Shown in pieces: positions 39,062 through 54,000 of a stretch of 64,000 bases of DNA (position 1 is its first letter; each line of letters starts with the position of its first letter). The position numbers and the translations under genes are program-made. The DNA lies in NCBI RefSeq assembly GCF_009389715.1, contig NC_052392.1, positions 30,824,575 through 30,888,574 of the forward strand. The letters are read 5' to 3'. A model generated the notes under the pieces. The model saw only the letters and a program-made list of their open reading frames with translations. It ran no database searches and was not told the origin of the DNA. The stretch comes from Phoenix dactylifera (taxonomy: Eukaryota; Streptophyta; Magnoliopsida; Arecales; Arecaceae).

Positions 39062-42000
39062 TTATGTTGCTGATTGTTTTGGTATCTTCCCTTCTTCCTG
39101 TTGACTTGTTTTCCCAGTTCCCTGCCAATGCGGAAAAACAAATGACTCGTCAACGTCATGAGTTGCCCTACCATACAAGAAACCTCATTTAAAGAAGAGT
39201 AACTTTATCAGAATAATGTTGATACTTTAGCAGACATAACAAAAATACCAACACCTTAGATTTGGAGGTCTGCCATACCGACCCGTAGTGCCCTATACCG
39301 ATCGTGCTGTACTATACTGGTAAGGTAGTGATAGGGTACTGAGGTTTGGTTCAATATATCAGCCAAACTGGTCCAAACCGAGCGGAACTGCTCTACACAA
39401 CCCAATACTGGCCTGTAATGCCCGGTTTTTGAGCAGTAAATAGCTGAGAGAGAGAAAAGAGTGTTGCAAGCTTGATGGATGCCATACCGAATCGGTAACG
39501 TACCGATATGGTTTAGTACCAATTTTGTGGACCTTGGATTAAACAACTTCTATTATTATGGGTGCACAGCTAGTCAACTTTAAATTTAATAACTAGATGG
39601 AGGATCTACCTGAATTTGTTGCAAGAGTTCCTCAAGTTCAATAGTTATCTCCGAAAAAGAGGGTCGTTTCGCTGGAACCGCCTCCCAACATCTTTTCATC
39701 AACTCAACTAATTTAGGATGCGTATTTTCCGGAATCTCTGGACGCAAACCCTAGTATCGCACATAAAGAAGTAATACGTAAATATGGTTAAAAACTATAT
39801 AAAAAAATATTTTTAGCATTTAGCCTACCAATGAGTCAATGATATCATTTCCGGCATTTATTTGGATTGAAATCATGGCTGTAATAATGTCTATTATTAG
39901 CCTTTTTAAAGGGGAACAGATAAAACAAGCAAACTATTTGATCATGACAATATTAAAAAACTTCTCTTTATGTAGTTTGATGGACATTTAACTTTTATTT
40001 TTTATCAGATGAGAAATGAACATGTCAAATAACAGGTATCCTTCTCCACCATATAAAAACTATTACATCAAATATCCATTATATGTCCAACTAAAAGTTG
40101 GGCTTTCGAAACATATAATTACCACTATTCTAACCATGTCACTGCCAAAAGTATTTATTTCATGGAGAGAAATTTTTACAATAGACATTGACACCTTGTA
40201 TATTGAACTAACAAAAACAATCATGCAAGACAATAGAAAGCTAGAGTCGGTCCATGTGTGAAAAGCACTTAAAACCAAAGTTTTTTAAGTCCCAGTGGGA
40301 CGAAAGGCGTCCCAGCCGTCCCATCCCATTCCTGTGAGAAAACGGGAATAGGATAGGGTTAGGAATTCGAAACCCATCCACATGGGGAGAGAAGAAGAAA
40401 AGGAAAAAGTGGAAGGAAAGAAAAGAAAAAGAAGAAAGAAAGGAAGGGAGAACAAAATGAAAGAAAGAAAGGAAAGAAGGAAGAAAGGAAAGCGAAAGAA
40501 GAAGAAAAAATAAATAAGAAATACAGGAAAGGATACAAGAAAGAAAAAGGAAAGGAAAGAACGAAAGGTAGAAGAAAAAGAAAGAAGGAAATAAAGAAGA
40601 AAAAAAAAAGAAAGAAAGAAATGAAAGAAGAAGGGGGGAGAGAGACAGGATGGTGTGGGACTTTGGGGCATCCCGTTCCATGAAGAAACCAGGACATCCC
40701 CATCACATGAGATTTAAAACTGTGCTTGAAATAGTAAGTTACAATCTTTCTGATAAAATAATACATTGGATAGTAACACCAAGACACATGGAGGAATGTT
40801 AATAAGACACATGAAACATAATTTTTCAACCTAAAATATTTTCACATGACAAGACTAGAGAGAATTTGGAAATATGCGGACATTGTCCTTGCAATTCAGC
40901 CAATGAACTTGAGCTAAAGCACCTAAGCTTGTCACAAGTAGGTATGAAACAATGATAACCATAGCAATCTGTAACCAAGACAACTAGATCCTTATGATCA
41001 ACACAGAGAACATTTTTCTATGTGATGAAAAATACAAACCAGTCTTACTCCTAATGCAGCTTGCAAGGGTGTCATGGTTTCATATGGGACCTGCACAATG
41101 ACATCATAAACTTGTTACTCCACCTCATAATCATATGGTCCCATCTTCCAAAATTTGCTGGATCAATAATCCATAAGTTGAAAGAGGTGCAATTTCAGCA
41201 TGTACCTTTGATGTTACTAGCTCCCAGAGCACAATGGAAAAACTGAATACATCAGCCTTATGATCATATGGTTGATGATTTATAACCTGGAAAGAGCAAA
41301 GTTGTAATATAAAAATCAGAAAATATGTTTATCATTATTTAAAATATAAGTATGATAATACTACTTTACATGGTATGAGGTATGTATCGATTATAATTGT
41401 GGGAGAAAGTAATTTTGAAGCATTCACAATTTATTTTTCAGGTCAACACATGTTTATAGCTTCAATTTTATCTGATATGAGCCATAACTTCACCCATATG
41501 GACCTATATCATGCAATGTAGTTATTATCAGCAATACAGCTTATATATAAAATCCTGGATGATTATCCACTTCTTTTAATAATTTCATTTTGCATCTTCT
41601 TCTTCCCACCAGGGCTCTAAAGTCTGCCTCATGAACAGGAAGGAATTTCAGCAGGAAAGCCCATTCTATAACTCTCTCTTTTTATGGTTGTTTTCATGAG
41701 ATTTTTATTTCTAGCAAGGCCAATGACATCTTTTTTTTTCTCCTTTTTATGCCTCTTATCCGAAAGAATTGGTTTTGATGGGTCTGCTGTCCTTGAAAAT
41801 GTCCTTTATCATTAAAAGATTATATGAAAGTTTGAACAATTTCTGCTTCAAGCTCTTTGCCTATTTTTTATTTTATTCAATTGATGTTTATGACCATCAG
41901 GACAGATACTAGAAGTGATTTCTAATTTCATATACTAAATTACATGTGAATAACTCCTATTATTTCCATATGCTTTTGAACAACTCATGTTTTTCAATTT

Positions 42001-45000
42001 AAACAGATCATTTTCCTTTGAAACAAATAGCATTTGATAAAGTTGATGGCTTTTCATTTGAACCATATAAATTCAACCAACTTTTAGTTGACATAAATCA
42101 ACAAATTTTAGCATTGAATCACTTTGCTCAAAAACACATCACTAGTCCAATTGGACCGATCCGGCCAAACCAACCCAACATGAGGGATGGGTGGTCTCGA
42201 TGGATGCCTTCGAGCAGTGTCTATCTCCCTGCCATCATAGAGAGGTAAGCAGTTGGGAAACCATCACCAAGAGACGAGACTGGATGTGCAATTGCCACCA
42301 GATAAAGGTGCATGCATGATCCATGCGGAACCATTGCCTAACCGCATCAGTGAGGATGCAGCAAGCACAACCACCACCTTGTTCCCTCTCTCTCTTCATC
42401 TTTCGATTCGCTACCACCACTGCCATTTCCAACCTCAATCCTCTCCATGCTCACCGTCCAGTGACTATCTACCACCGAGGAATCAACTTTTCCTCTCCTA
42501 TTTTTCATTCTCTCTCCTCTGTTTCGAGTCACCATCCTTCAGATTCTTTCACCGTTGAGCACCACCACCACCACCTTCCTTCCTCCGGTGTCTCACTGTC
42601 AACAATCACCGCATCAGCGAGGGGCTCATCGCCAACCAACTCTCCCTATTCCCCCTTTTCTCAACTCCACCACCACCTCTCAAATCCACTGCCGACATTT
42701 AGTTCCACCACCACCTCTCGGCTCTCTCTCTCTCGCCCTTTCCCCTTTCTCATATCTAAGCTAGCCTGCCCTACCAATCAGTGCCTAAGGGCCCCCAGTC
42801 ACACTTTCCCCTATTTTTTCCATCATCTCCAGACCCTTATGCTCCACCTCCTGCGTTTTGATTGTCGGTGCCTTGATTCCATCTTAATGCAGTGCCCCGC
42901 CAAATTTCATCACCACCACCTTGTCGAGCCTTATCATTCCTTTTTTGCACCATTCACAACTCTTACAGCGCCGATGCCAACCATGACAAACTGACCATCC
43001 CTCCATTCTACTTTCTTCTCCCTCTTGATACCCGCCACCCTTCTTCCTCGAATTTCTATTAACTCTCTTCAAAACCCTCACTTATTGGGGTAATCTTTGA
43101 CCCTAACCCTAAACAAACCCCCATCACTTTGTAATCATCTTTCTTATCGTTTTCCCTGACCCTAGGTGGTCTAATTTTGTGTAGGGGAATGACTTTCCGA
43201 GCAAGAAGACTAGTGTGTAGCCTTTTGCACTAATCACTTGATCGAGGTAAGCCCCTAACCTCCTTATTTAATTTCAATAGTTCACTTGGAATAAGGTTAG
43301 GTTAGAGAAAACATAGGACTACGATTAATTTCGGAAAGGGATACTAAAAAATAGAATTTGAAACTAAGGTACATAGCCCCTTTCACAATTAGGATTGAAT
43401 TCCTCTTCTTGCTCGAATAGGACTAGATATCCTAAAATAAATATGATTATTAGAAATATTCTAGAAAAAATTAAAATTTAGAAATATTGTAAAACAAACT
43501 AAAATTTCTGAGGAGGTAGATCTCGACTTTTACATTAACTCTGCCTTCTATCGCTCTGCCTGATTCTTCTCGAATAGAAAACTATGCCGATCAAAGTTTT
43601 ATCCAAAAAGAAAACTTTCGGTTTGGCCAACCCATTTCAGAGCCTAAATGGTGGAATTTTGTTCCAATTCAACCTTTCCGTTGTAGATCTTGAAAAGCTA
43701 CCCAATTTGAAAAAAAAGATCATCTCAATCGGGCATAGTATAACCAAGACATAACCTTCGGAAGTTTGTCATGCGACTCGACTTTCCGATGTGGTAGATC
43801 TCGCTCCAGAACCCTATCTAGCCCTGCTTATAGTGGCCAAAGCATTCCATATCGAGTCTGGTGATCCTCTTGAATACTTATAGTGGCCAAAGTCTCCATC
43901 GAGTTTGGTAATCCTCTTGGATACTCGTAATAGCCAAAGTGATCCATATCGAATCTAAAGATCCTCCTGGATTAAGGCTCCCTCTATTTAGGGTATTTAG
44001 TTCCCACTAAATTAGAACTGAAAGTGGAAAAACATCTGCTTTCCCGTCTCACGGTCGACCCACCTAGCTTTTCTCGAAGATGGTTTCTGACCTAGCTCTC
44101 CTTTGCTCTCGAGTCTCGGCAAACCACTTGCTCTGCTCTTGCATCTGAACTTCGTGGTAGGTACCCTCCTTGTTCTTCCTCGTTGATGACTATGACAATT
44201 CCTCCTTTGATCTCAATCTCGGTAAATCGGTCAGTGGAACCAACATACGAGAGTTTGGCCTCTTATAAGTAGTATTAAGTTCTCGTACCATCATCACAAA
44301 CTTATTCCAGGCATTAACAAGTCGCTTTGCCTGGGCATCAGCTACAAGGTCAATGTTACCTTGTGTTCTAGAGGCATTGATCATGAACTCCACATCTTTC
44401 ATGAGACGATACTTCTTCAGACGCCAGTATAAGATTACATCTCGATCCCAAAGGTACGGGATCCCAAGGATAACCTGCAATCCAAAGGAACTACTTGATC
44501 GGACTCTATATGGATTACCAGGAGCTAAACAACGGAACAAGTATCCCTTGCAAAGAATTGATGATCTTTCAATCCGTTACAAGGATTGCAAGTCTTCTCA
44601 AAAATTGATCTTCACTCCCGGTACCACCAGTTAAAAATTACGGTTGAAGATGTGCCCAACATAGCTTTTAGAACTAGGTATAGACATTATGAATCTTGCT
44701 GATGCCTTTTGGGTTCACGAATGCACTTGTAGGCTTTACGGATCTAATGAATAGGATGTTCAAACCCTTCCTAAATCAATTTGTGGTAGTGTTTATTGAT
44801 GACATCTTAGCATATTTGAATGGCCAAGAAGAGCATGAGGAAAGGATAATACTGCATACCCTCAAAGAAAAGAAACTTTATGCTAAGATGCAAAAATGTG
44901 AGTTTCAGTTGAGCAATATGAGCTTTTTGGGCATGTGATCTCTAAAGATGGCATCTCTATGGACCAGAAGAAAGTAGAGGTAGTGGTTGAATGGAGTCAG

Positions 45001-48000
45001 CCCACTAATATATCTGAGGTGCGCAGCTTCCTAGGATTGGTTGCATAATACTAAAGATTCGTTAGGAATTATCTTGCATTGCTATACCATTGTCTCGCTT
45101 GAGTTAGAAACAAGCCAAGTTTGAGGAAACAAAAGAGTGCGAACAAAGCTTCGAGGAGCTAAAGAAGAAATTAGTGATAGCCTTGGTCCTAACCATTCCA
45201 ACAGTGACAGGTTTCATAATTTTTAGTGATGCATCTTAGAAGGGTTTGGACTGTGCTTTGATATAGAGTGGAAAGGTAGTAACCTATGCCTCCAGAGAGC
45301 TAAAGCCAAATGAGATGAATTAACCCACTCATGATTTGAAGATAGCAGATGTGGTCTTTGAAAAGTGGAGGCATTGTTTGTATGAGGAGCCACGTAAGGT
45401 CTTCATAGATTATAAAAGTTTAAAGTACATGTTCACCAAAAGGACCTAAACGTGAGGTAGAGAAGATAGTTGGAGTTAGTAAAAGATTATAATCTGACTA
45501 TTAATTATCACTCAAGTAAGGCAAATATTGTAGCTGATGCTTTGACCAGGAAATCTTCAAGTGATTTAGCAACTTTGATCACCATACAAGGGCATGTTCT
45601 GATGGATCTAGAGAGGCTTGAAATTAAGGTACGGCTGCATCATCCTGATGCCTAGCTAGCTAATCTTAAAGTGCAGCCTACCCTAATCAAGAGGATTAAG
45701 GCATCTCACGGATAAGATCCAGAACTCCAAAGATTAGAGAGGCAGAATTTGATGCCACCTAGAATTCAGAATACATGAAGATGGCTCCCAAAGGTTTGGT
45801 AGCAGGTTATTTCTACCTAAAATTCTAGAGTTGAAGAAAAAGATCTTGGTTGAGGCCCATAATTTCACATACATTGTGCATCTGCCCATAATTCCGCATA
45901 CATTGTGCATCTAACAACACCAAGATGTACAGAGATTTGAGAGAGAATTTCTAGTGGAACGATATGAAAAAAGATATTGCTCGGTATGTTGCATAGTTTT
46001 TAGTGTATGAGCAAGTATTTAATGCAAGGTTCGTCGTCTCGATACTAAACCCCGTACTGGTGTCATCCTATTATAGTGTCGATACACGGCATAGCACGAA
46101 ACGGTGAGATATACTGAATGTCGGTATGGTACGAGACGGCGAGGCATACCGAATATCAATACGGTATAAGACTGCATACCAGTTTGGTATCGCTAGGGTA
46201 CGGTACCTACTGGTACGGCAAATCTACGTTTAGCGTATGAGAGACCTGCAGGACCATCGCAATCCATTCTCGTCGCTTAGTGGAAATGGGAGCATATTAC
46301 CATGGATTTCGTGACCGGTCTATGTAGAACCCCTAAAGGTAATGATGCTATATAGGTGATTATTGATCGATTGACAAAATCAGCACGCTTCTTACCCTTC
46401 AAAATTAGTCTTTCTATGGAGAGGTTGGTAAATTTGTCCATAAAGCAAATCGTGAGGATGCATAGAGTCCCAATTGCTATTGTATCGAATAGAGATACTA
46501 GGTTCGTATCTCAGTTCTCTAAGAACTTGCATAAAGCTACTGGTCTAGATTGAGTTTCAATACAGCTTTCCACCCACAAATTGATAAGCAGTTTGAAAGG
46601 ACCATACAAATTCTAGAAAATATGTTGAGGGCCTATATCTTACTTGGATGGTGCTTGGGATAGCCACGTCTCTGATAGAATTTGCCTATAATTACAGCTA
46701 TCAAAGCAACCATTCAGCAGGCACCATTTGAGGCACTATATGATAAAGGGTGCGGGTCCGCCATGCTGGGATGTTGGCGAGAAGATTGTTGGGCCTTGAA
46801 TTGGTAGAGCAAATTATGAAAAACATTCAGCTAATTACGGAAGGACTCCGTACAACTCGGAGTAGATAGAAAAGTTTTGGAATTTTAAGTAGGAGACCAT
46901 GTTTTCTTGAATGTATCGTCTACTAAGAGTGTGATAAGGTTTGGAATTCGCGGCAAGCTGAGTTCCAGATATATGGGTCTATTTGAAATTTTTGATAGAG
47001 TGGGAGTAGTAGCATATTAGCATTACACCCACCATCTGAAGTACACAATGTGTTTCATGTATCAATGCTGAGGAAGTATGTGCTTGATCCTAGTTATGTG
47101 GTGGAGTTTGAGTTGTTGAAACTTCATGAGGATCTAACCCACAAGAAGTACACATTATGGATTGAAACTTCATGATGCTACACTATTCCTCATAACAAAG
47201 TTCAGTGAACCAAATACATTTAGAGGGAGGCTTAATGGATACTTGAAGATGAGATTTAGAGTTAAGTACCCTCAACATTTTAGGACCAAATAATGTCAAT
47301 TTCAAGGATGATTTTTTTTTCTTGGGGAGAGGAAGCAAGAACCGATACAAATCCAAATGGACCAGCCCAAATGAACTGACCCAAATTGAGGGTTGGATTA
47401 TCTCATAGCTACAACCCGAAATAGGAGAGGCAGTCATCTCCTTGCCATCATGGAGAAGAGTTTTGTTTTGAAACCAATGCTAGGAGATGGGATCGAATGC
47501 AGAATAGCCACCGAATAAAGGTGACATGCAACTACCATACCAATAAAGACGGGGCGAGCAGAACCAACACCATGTTCCCTCTATTTCTCTACTTCCTCTT
47601 TCGATAAGTGACTACCACAACCATTTCCAACCATAATCTCTGCGTGCTTGTCGTCCTCGGCCTATCAACCACCAAGGCACCAACCTTTCCTTGTTTTCTA
47701 TTTTGTCTCCCCTATTTTGAGTCATCATCTTTTCAGTTCCTTCATTGTTGAGCACCACCGCCACCACCCTTCTTCCTCCAGTTTCTCACTATCAACGGTC
47801 GTTGCATCTGCAACGGGCTCATCACTGGACCAGCTCTCCCTATTCCCCTTTTTCTAACCTCTCCACCACCTCTCAACTCCACTGCTGCCTCTCAAATCCA
47901 CCAACATTCACTTCCACCACCGCCTCTCAACTCTCTCTCTCCCCCTCTCCCTCTCTCAAATCTAAGCCGGCCTACCAAGCTCATCAATGCCTAAGGACTC

Positions 48001-51000
48001 CATATCTCACTTTTCTTGATTTTTTCCAACCCCGGACCCTGCTTTCCTCCTCCCGTGTTTTGATTGTCGGCACCTTGATTCGATCTCACTGCCGCACCCA
48101 TCGAACTTCACCACCTCCACCTCTTCGTGCTTCGTCATGCCTCTTTGTTCGCTCCTTTCTGTGCCATTCACAACTCTTTCAGAGCCAACATCAACCGCGA
48201 AAAACCGACCACCCCTCCGCTCTACTTTGTTCTCTCTCTCTCGACATCCGCCACCCTACCTCTTCCCCGAATTTTCCTGTTAACTCAAGGTTCTCATTTG
48301 TGGGGTAATCTTCCACCCTAACCCTAAACAGACCCCACCACTTTGTAATCATCTTTCTTATCATTTTTCCTAACATTAGGTGGCCTAGCTTTGAATAGGG
48401 GGACGACTTTCCAAGCAAGAAGACTAGTGTGTAGGGTTTTACACTAATTACTTGACATGCAATCCCCATGTGTATGGATGGATGTGGGCCACGGGCTAGT
48501 CTCATTAATATCATTGCCCTATCACAAGCTAGAATTGTGGCACTATTATTGCCCCATCATATGCTAGAAATACGACACTATTGTTGCCCTATCATGGGTT
48601 GGAAACATGATCGAGATTAGCCCAAAGATGAATTCAAATTAAATTACATTTGTAAACTGATGTCTGCTAGATTGCATACCTTACAAAATAATATAAATGG
48701 GAATGACCAATTTAGTGAAAGTATGGAGTTATTAATTTTACTTGCTTAATTATTATTGTTATTGTCTCATGTAATGAAAGAAAGATGCATTCAAGTACTA
48801 GTTCTTTTGAATATATATTTCATAATGATGCTATCTTTATCTTATTGTAACTGCTATACTTGTTGTTAGACAATTTCTTTTGTCCATTATTTAATATATA
48901 TCCATGTGTGGGGGACATTCTTACTGAGTCGTTAGCTTATATCATTCCTTTATTTTTCCTTTCAGAGCCACAAGATGCTTAGAACTAGGCTAAGTTTGTG
49001 GTAATGAGTAAGAAGTGGAATAATTAGAGCATCTCTGATACCACTCGAGTGTTTGGAACTTATAGCTGGATAATTATTTGTTACTAGTGAAAATAATTTA
49101 GTTTGTTTTAAAAAAATAATGAACATGATTTATATATTATTCAATCTAATTGAGATTTTTTATTGATTTGAATGTCTTGCATATTCTCTCGGCTATGCTT
49201 ACAAAAATATGCAGCCATGTCGTGCCCAGCTTGAGTTTGGGTTAGGGGTGTGACAACATATCAAAATGATAAACTACACATGTTACCTGGAAATGCCGCA
49301 TGAAAAAGAGATTATGCTAAATATTCTTTAGTATTCTATTAGTTTGTAGGCCTTTGTACTCCTTTTGACTTCAGTACATTACATTATTTTTTGTTCAATC
49401 CATTTTTGATTCCTAGGCTGACTCAAATGGGCTTAACAAACAGAACTACCATATACCATATATGAAAAGCATTCAGTTTTATCCATGCAATTTGGGTAGC
49501 ATATTCATCTAATTGTGTTTATATAATCTTTAACAATTAAATGACGATATGTTTTCCTGTACCTTAATGTTTTATACAATGAATTTCATAGTGCATATTT
49601 CCATTTAATTTCATTATGTGTAACAAAAGCATTTTGTCAGATTGTATATAAAATGCTTTGACTCCATTCTGAACTTTTAAATCCATAAGCATAACCAAAA
49701 TGATCAAGCCTAGTCCCAACTGTGTGGTCAGATTTGTGAATTCACAGTCGCCATGTTTACCTATTTTGGGTTGCCTCTGATGTTGTTTCAGGATTCATGA
49801 ATCCTTATTCTAATTTTCAATTAAAAGTACTATAAAATTTCAAATAGTTAGATAAAAATATATGCAGGCCAGTTAATAATTTCTTCTTTAGAGAAAATTA
49901 ATCAACTATTTTAAATCAGTTTCACTAAATCTTGCTGAAACACAATCATCATTAACTGGATTGTGTGTATAGCATGATTGATACGGGAACCTTCCTGAGG
50001 TCAGGTAATATTTCACTTGATAAGACTATTTGTAGAATGAACAGAAAAAAGAAACATGGAGGGACTAGTTTATATATCTGTAGCTACCATTTTGGAAAGC
50101 TGTGGCAGCGATCAGTGCCATCAGTTAACATTCTAATGTCTACCATGTCATTTAACATATCAGATTACAGTAAAAAAACAGTTTGAGAAAACAAGTTCGA
50201 AAAATTTAGTAATGATTGTTATTTTGCTGAAATGGCAGTAAAAGAGAAATTCAAAGGACAAAAACAAAACTATAAGCTGAGGTTCATTACATAAAATTAT
50301 AGATTAATACATACTATCAACAGATATAGCAAAATAAGTAATCCATTTATAAAATGAAGATAATACCTCAGGTGCCATCCATCTGTATGTCCCAGTTTCT
50401 GCAGTCATATCTCCCTCTTGACTTTGAAACCGAGCCACACCAAAGTCTGCCACCTTCACAACCTAGGTTAGTAGAAGTAAAACTATAAAACTCATCTTGA
50501 GTGAAGTTGCATGATCCTCAACTAATAAATTAATGAATTGCATCAGTATTACTTAAACAAAGAATAACCTCAAATACAAAAAACAAAGAATAACCTCAAA
50601 TATAAAATACATATATATAAATCCATGCAAACAAGTACCTCAATCATGTGTTTATTTTTTTCAGTTACATTATGAGTTTTAATATGAAAGGAAGGATCTG
50701 AGAAGTCTTAAGGACAAAACTTAGCAGAAACACAGGGACAAGGGCCTTGGAACAACACACACAATGCCTCAAGCAAGAAAATAAAGCCTCTGGTCACTTC
50801 CAAACCGGATACAGAAAACAGACCTCGGGTCCATGGTTTTGGAGCATCTAAAAATTGCTGGTAGAAACCCCACATTCTCAGACTAGGACAAATGGTATAT
50901 CCTCTTAATATAAAGGGACAGAATAATGCCTTTCCATTGTTTCCTTGAAAGTTGTTCAAGAAAAGATAGATGTTAGTCAACATTAAGTAATGATCGTCAA

Positions 51001-54000
51001 AGAACACCAAAATATCTAGCTTGTACCAGAGTCATGTATAGAAAGTTTGGTGAATTTGCATCTAATTTTCAGCTAAATGAATTTTACTCACCTAAAAACA
51101 AATTATGCTGCTACATCTAATTCATAAACAAGTGTTTCTTCTAAGGAAGAAAAGAGAAAAAAACATGTAGAATAAATTACTGGTTCATTCTAGCAAAAAT
51201 TATTGAATCTTGAATTTTACTTTTCTGGTAAAATTTTTAAAACATAGCCTCAATAAAATCTTAAGTTTGAAAATACTAGAGAAAATGTCATTTCTCTGAC
51301 CGAGATTATGCTGGGTTAGTTTTTGGGAGGTGAGAAATATCAAGCTTCTATCCTTTGCACCACGTCACACCATCTCCTTCCTTACTGATTTTATCCTTGT
51401 CAATGCAACTTTAACATTTCTTCAAAGATACTATATCCTAAATCCTAGTTCTCCCAAATTTTATTGCATATCGACCTCAGCATTCTTGTCTAAGATTAAA
51501 ATCTCAAAATGTAGCTTTGACAAGACATACCAATCCAATTACCTCTGGAATTTTTGGATGACTCAAGGTACCATATCTTCCTTCTGAAAAAAGAAAAAAA
51601 ATTGCAGAATTGTAAAATAGAACGCAAACAAATATATTTCACTAAGCACATGAACTAGTCTTATTCCCAATTTGGATTGTATTTCCTAACACAAAATTTT
51701 ATGTGAGAATACAAACTTTAGCAAGCAAATTCTTCTGCCGTTAAAAAAGTTAATACTAGTTAGTGTAAACAAGTTAGTTTACCAGTCAAATAGTCCAGTT
51801 ATGAAATTCATTAATATAAAGCTTATGTTTTCTAAGCAGAGAAAAATTCATGTATTATGACCTTTTCTTTCATAACATGTGCTATTTGATTGCTGCTTCT
51901 TTTTTGTAATGAACATATGCAAATATCATAGCACACAATCTACTGGAAACCTCCAGGCATGAAATACACTAGAACTCTTCCATTCCCTCCTTAACTTCTC
52001 TTATTCTGATGGCGATAAAAAATACATACATTAAAGAAAAAGGTGCATCTGTTATGTTTTTGATTGCAGAAACTAATACTTGTTATAAAGTCAGCTTTCT
52101 GAATTTTTTTTCTTTCCATATGCATCTAGCTCCACACAACCATAAAAGCATGATCTTGAAATACATAAAATTTTTAAGACACCAAAGATGTAAGGAAATC
52201 ATATAATCATATATAATCCAACATAATGCAATATCAACAGAGGCTACACACATTGTTGGTATCCATCAACAGGTTAGCTGTCTTTAAATCCCTATGGATG
52301 ATGTCGTTTTGGTGCAGATAGCTCATCCCTCTGGAGATATCAATGGCAAACTTCAGCAAAAGAGAGAGCTCCAAAACATTATGATGCTTGTGCAGGAGGT
52401 CATAGAGATTTCCTCCAGTCATGTACTCTGAAATACAATTTTAACCATTATGTAAACCATGAGAATATATTCCAAGATGACAAACACCAGCCAAACAAAA
52501 GTGCTATACATATGCTTTCTGCCCATTAATGGCAAGATAAACAATATGAAAACGTTCTCAAGAACTGAAACTAACTATTCATTATGAAATTTATCATCTT
52601 AAACTTACAAGAGAGAGACAATATCCTAATGCAGTACAAGATGTTTCCCTTGTCAATAATATACAAAATTATGTATAGAGTATAAGTATAATGGTGAACA
52701 GAAACCATGTATGATGTTAATGAGGCGAATTCCAAGGATCATAAAGATGATTCAGCTCAAATACAAAACCCACTATACTAGAAATACTATATGAAACTAT
52801 AATGAAGACAACTACTTGCAAATAAGCCATTAGATGATTAAATTATGGGAAACAAGTAAGAATAATCAAGGATGTAGTCAGTTAAATAACTTGTTCAGTG
52901 TAGTTGCAACCATTTGCAGATAATTTTGAAAAAAAAAATCCAGATCCAAAACAAATTGTAACTGATATCCATGAAAACTTCTTTCTTCAGGATTTGTACA
53001 AGATTTTTCTATGACATTATGGAATAAGACAGAAGTGTCATCACCTTGATCAGCTACATGCCATAATTACTATAATTTAAAAAATCTTTTTAAAAAAACA
53101 ATATTCTCATATAATTGCAGTTAATTTTGATCAGGATCGCTTAACATGGATTCAGTAGCAGCGATTGAACACATATCACGGCCCAAACTGTTTTGGTTGT
53201 TGTCATGGGTTAGTGGTTTGGCCGGCCAAGACCTCCATTTAACATATTTTCCTTACACATTTGTGATTAGTGATCTTAATCCCTAATCTCACCTTTTCGT
53301 TCCCATAGTGGTCCTCATGAGCTTCATTTGGAGAAGGCCTCTATTTTCCATACCAGGAGGCACACCAAACAATCCTCAATAGTACCCTAGCCATGCTCCG
53401 CCGAACCGGTACCGAAACCCATATTGGTCGGCGGGCGGGTTGGTACTGTACCGGTTCAGTACCGTACCGACATACGGTACGCTTGGGTGTGCCAATACTA
53501 TACCATACCCACATACGGTACGCTTGGGCGTGCCAGTTCGGTGTGTCGATACTATACCGTACCCACACACGGTACGCTTGGGAACCAGCACGCCCAATTT
53601 TTTTTTCAAGTTTTTCAAGTTTAATTAATTGGTAATCAATCTTTTGCAACTTTTTAAATGGTTTTAAGTCTAATTTGATGGTTTTTTGTTTTTTTTTTAA
53701 TCTTTTTATATTTTTTGATGTTTTTATGATTTGATTTAATCTAAATGATATATTTTATTGTTTTAAAGTGATACAAAATATAAAGACCGGCACGCCCAAT
53801 TTTTTTTTTTTCAAGTTTTTCAAGTTTAATTAATTGATAATCAATCTTTTGCAGCTTTTTAAATGGTTTTAAGTCTAATTTGATGGTTCTTTGATTTTTT
53901 TTGAATCTTTTTATATTTTTTGATGTTTCTATGATTCGATTTAATCTAAATAATATATTTTATTTTTTTAAAATGATACAAAATATAAAATGATTAGTGA

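Larger units (their letters stand above)
42139..49255 (+). mobile_element. Decayed Ty3/gypsy element (Tekay/Del-like), antisense in kinase intron
   Basis: Two diverged LTR-like ends surround broken pol. The left one (from about 42139) and right one (from about 47346) share GTTGAGCACCACCRCCACC and later GCAAGAAGACTAGTGTGTAG; the right one seems to run to TGACA at 49255, while the left one matches only to about 43240. Internal pieces: [22 protein letters not shown] (reverse transcriptase, 44699-44820), [10 protein letters not shown] (RNase H, about 45530), [15 protein letters not shown] (integrase, about 46355) and a chromodomain-like end with FRVKYPQH. Frequent stops show it is old. Possible target duplication ACACA/ACATA (one mismatch). 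It lies inside the 9.1 kb intron, opposite to the kinase gene. Confidence 0.75.

Noticed and set aside
40241..40829. Minus-strand frames of 128-156 codons rich in Phe, Ser and Leu
   Set aside because: Low-complexity translation of the GAAA/GGAA purine tract.
42253..43081. Several frames, including one of 223 codons, in Pro/Ser/His-rich sequence
   Set aside because: They lie within the left LTR of the gypsy remnant; the same region reappears, broken, at 47.6-48.3 kb.
49041..49056. Reverse-orientation TGGTATCAGAG (primer-binding-site-like) at about 49.04 kb
   Set aside because: It lies within the presumed right LTR of the gypsy remnant and no LTR pair in minus orientation could be found around it; 11 matching bases may be chance.
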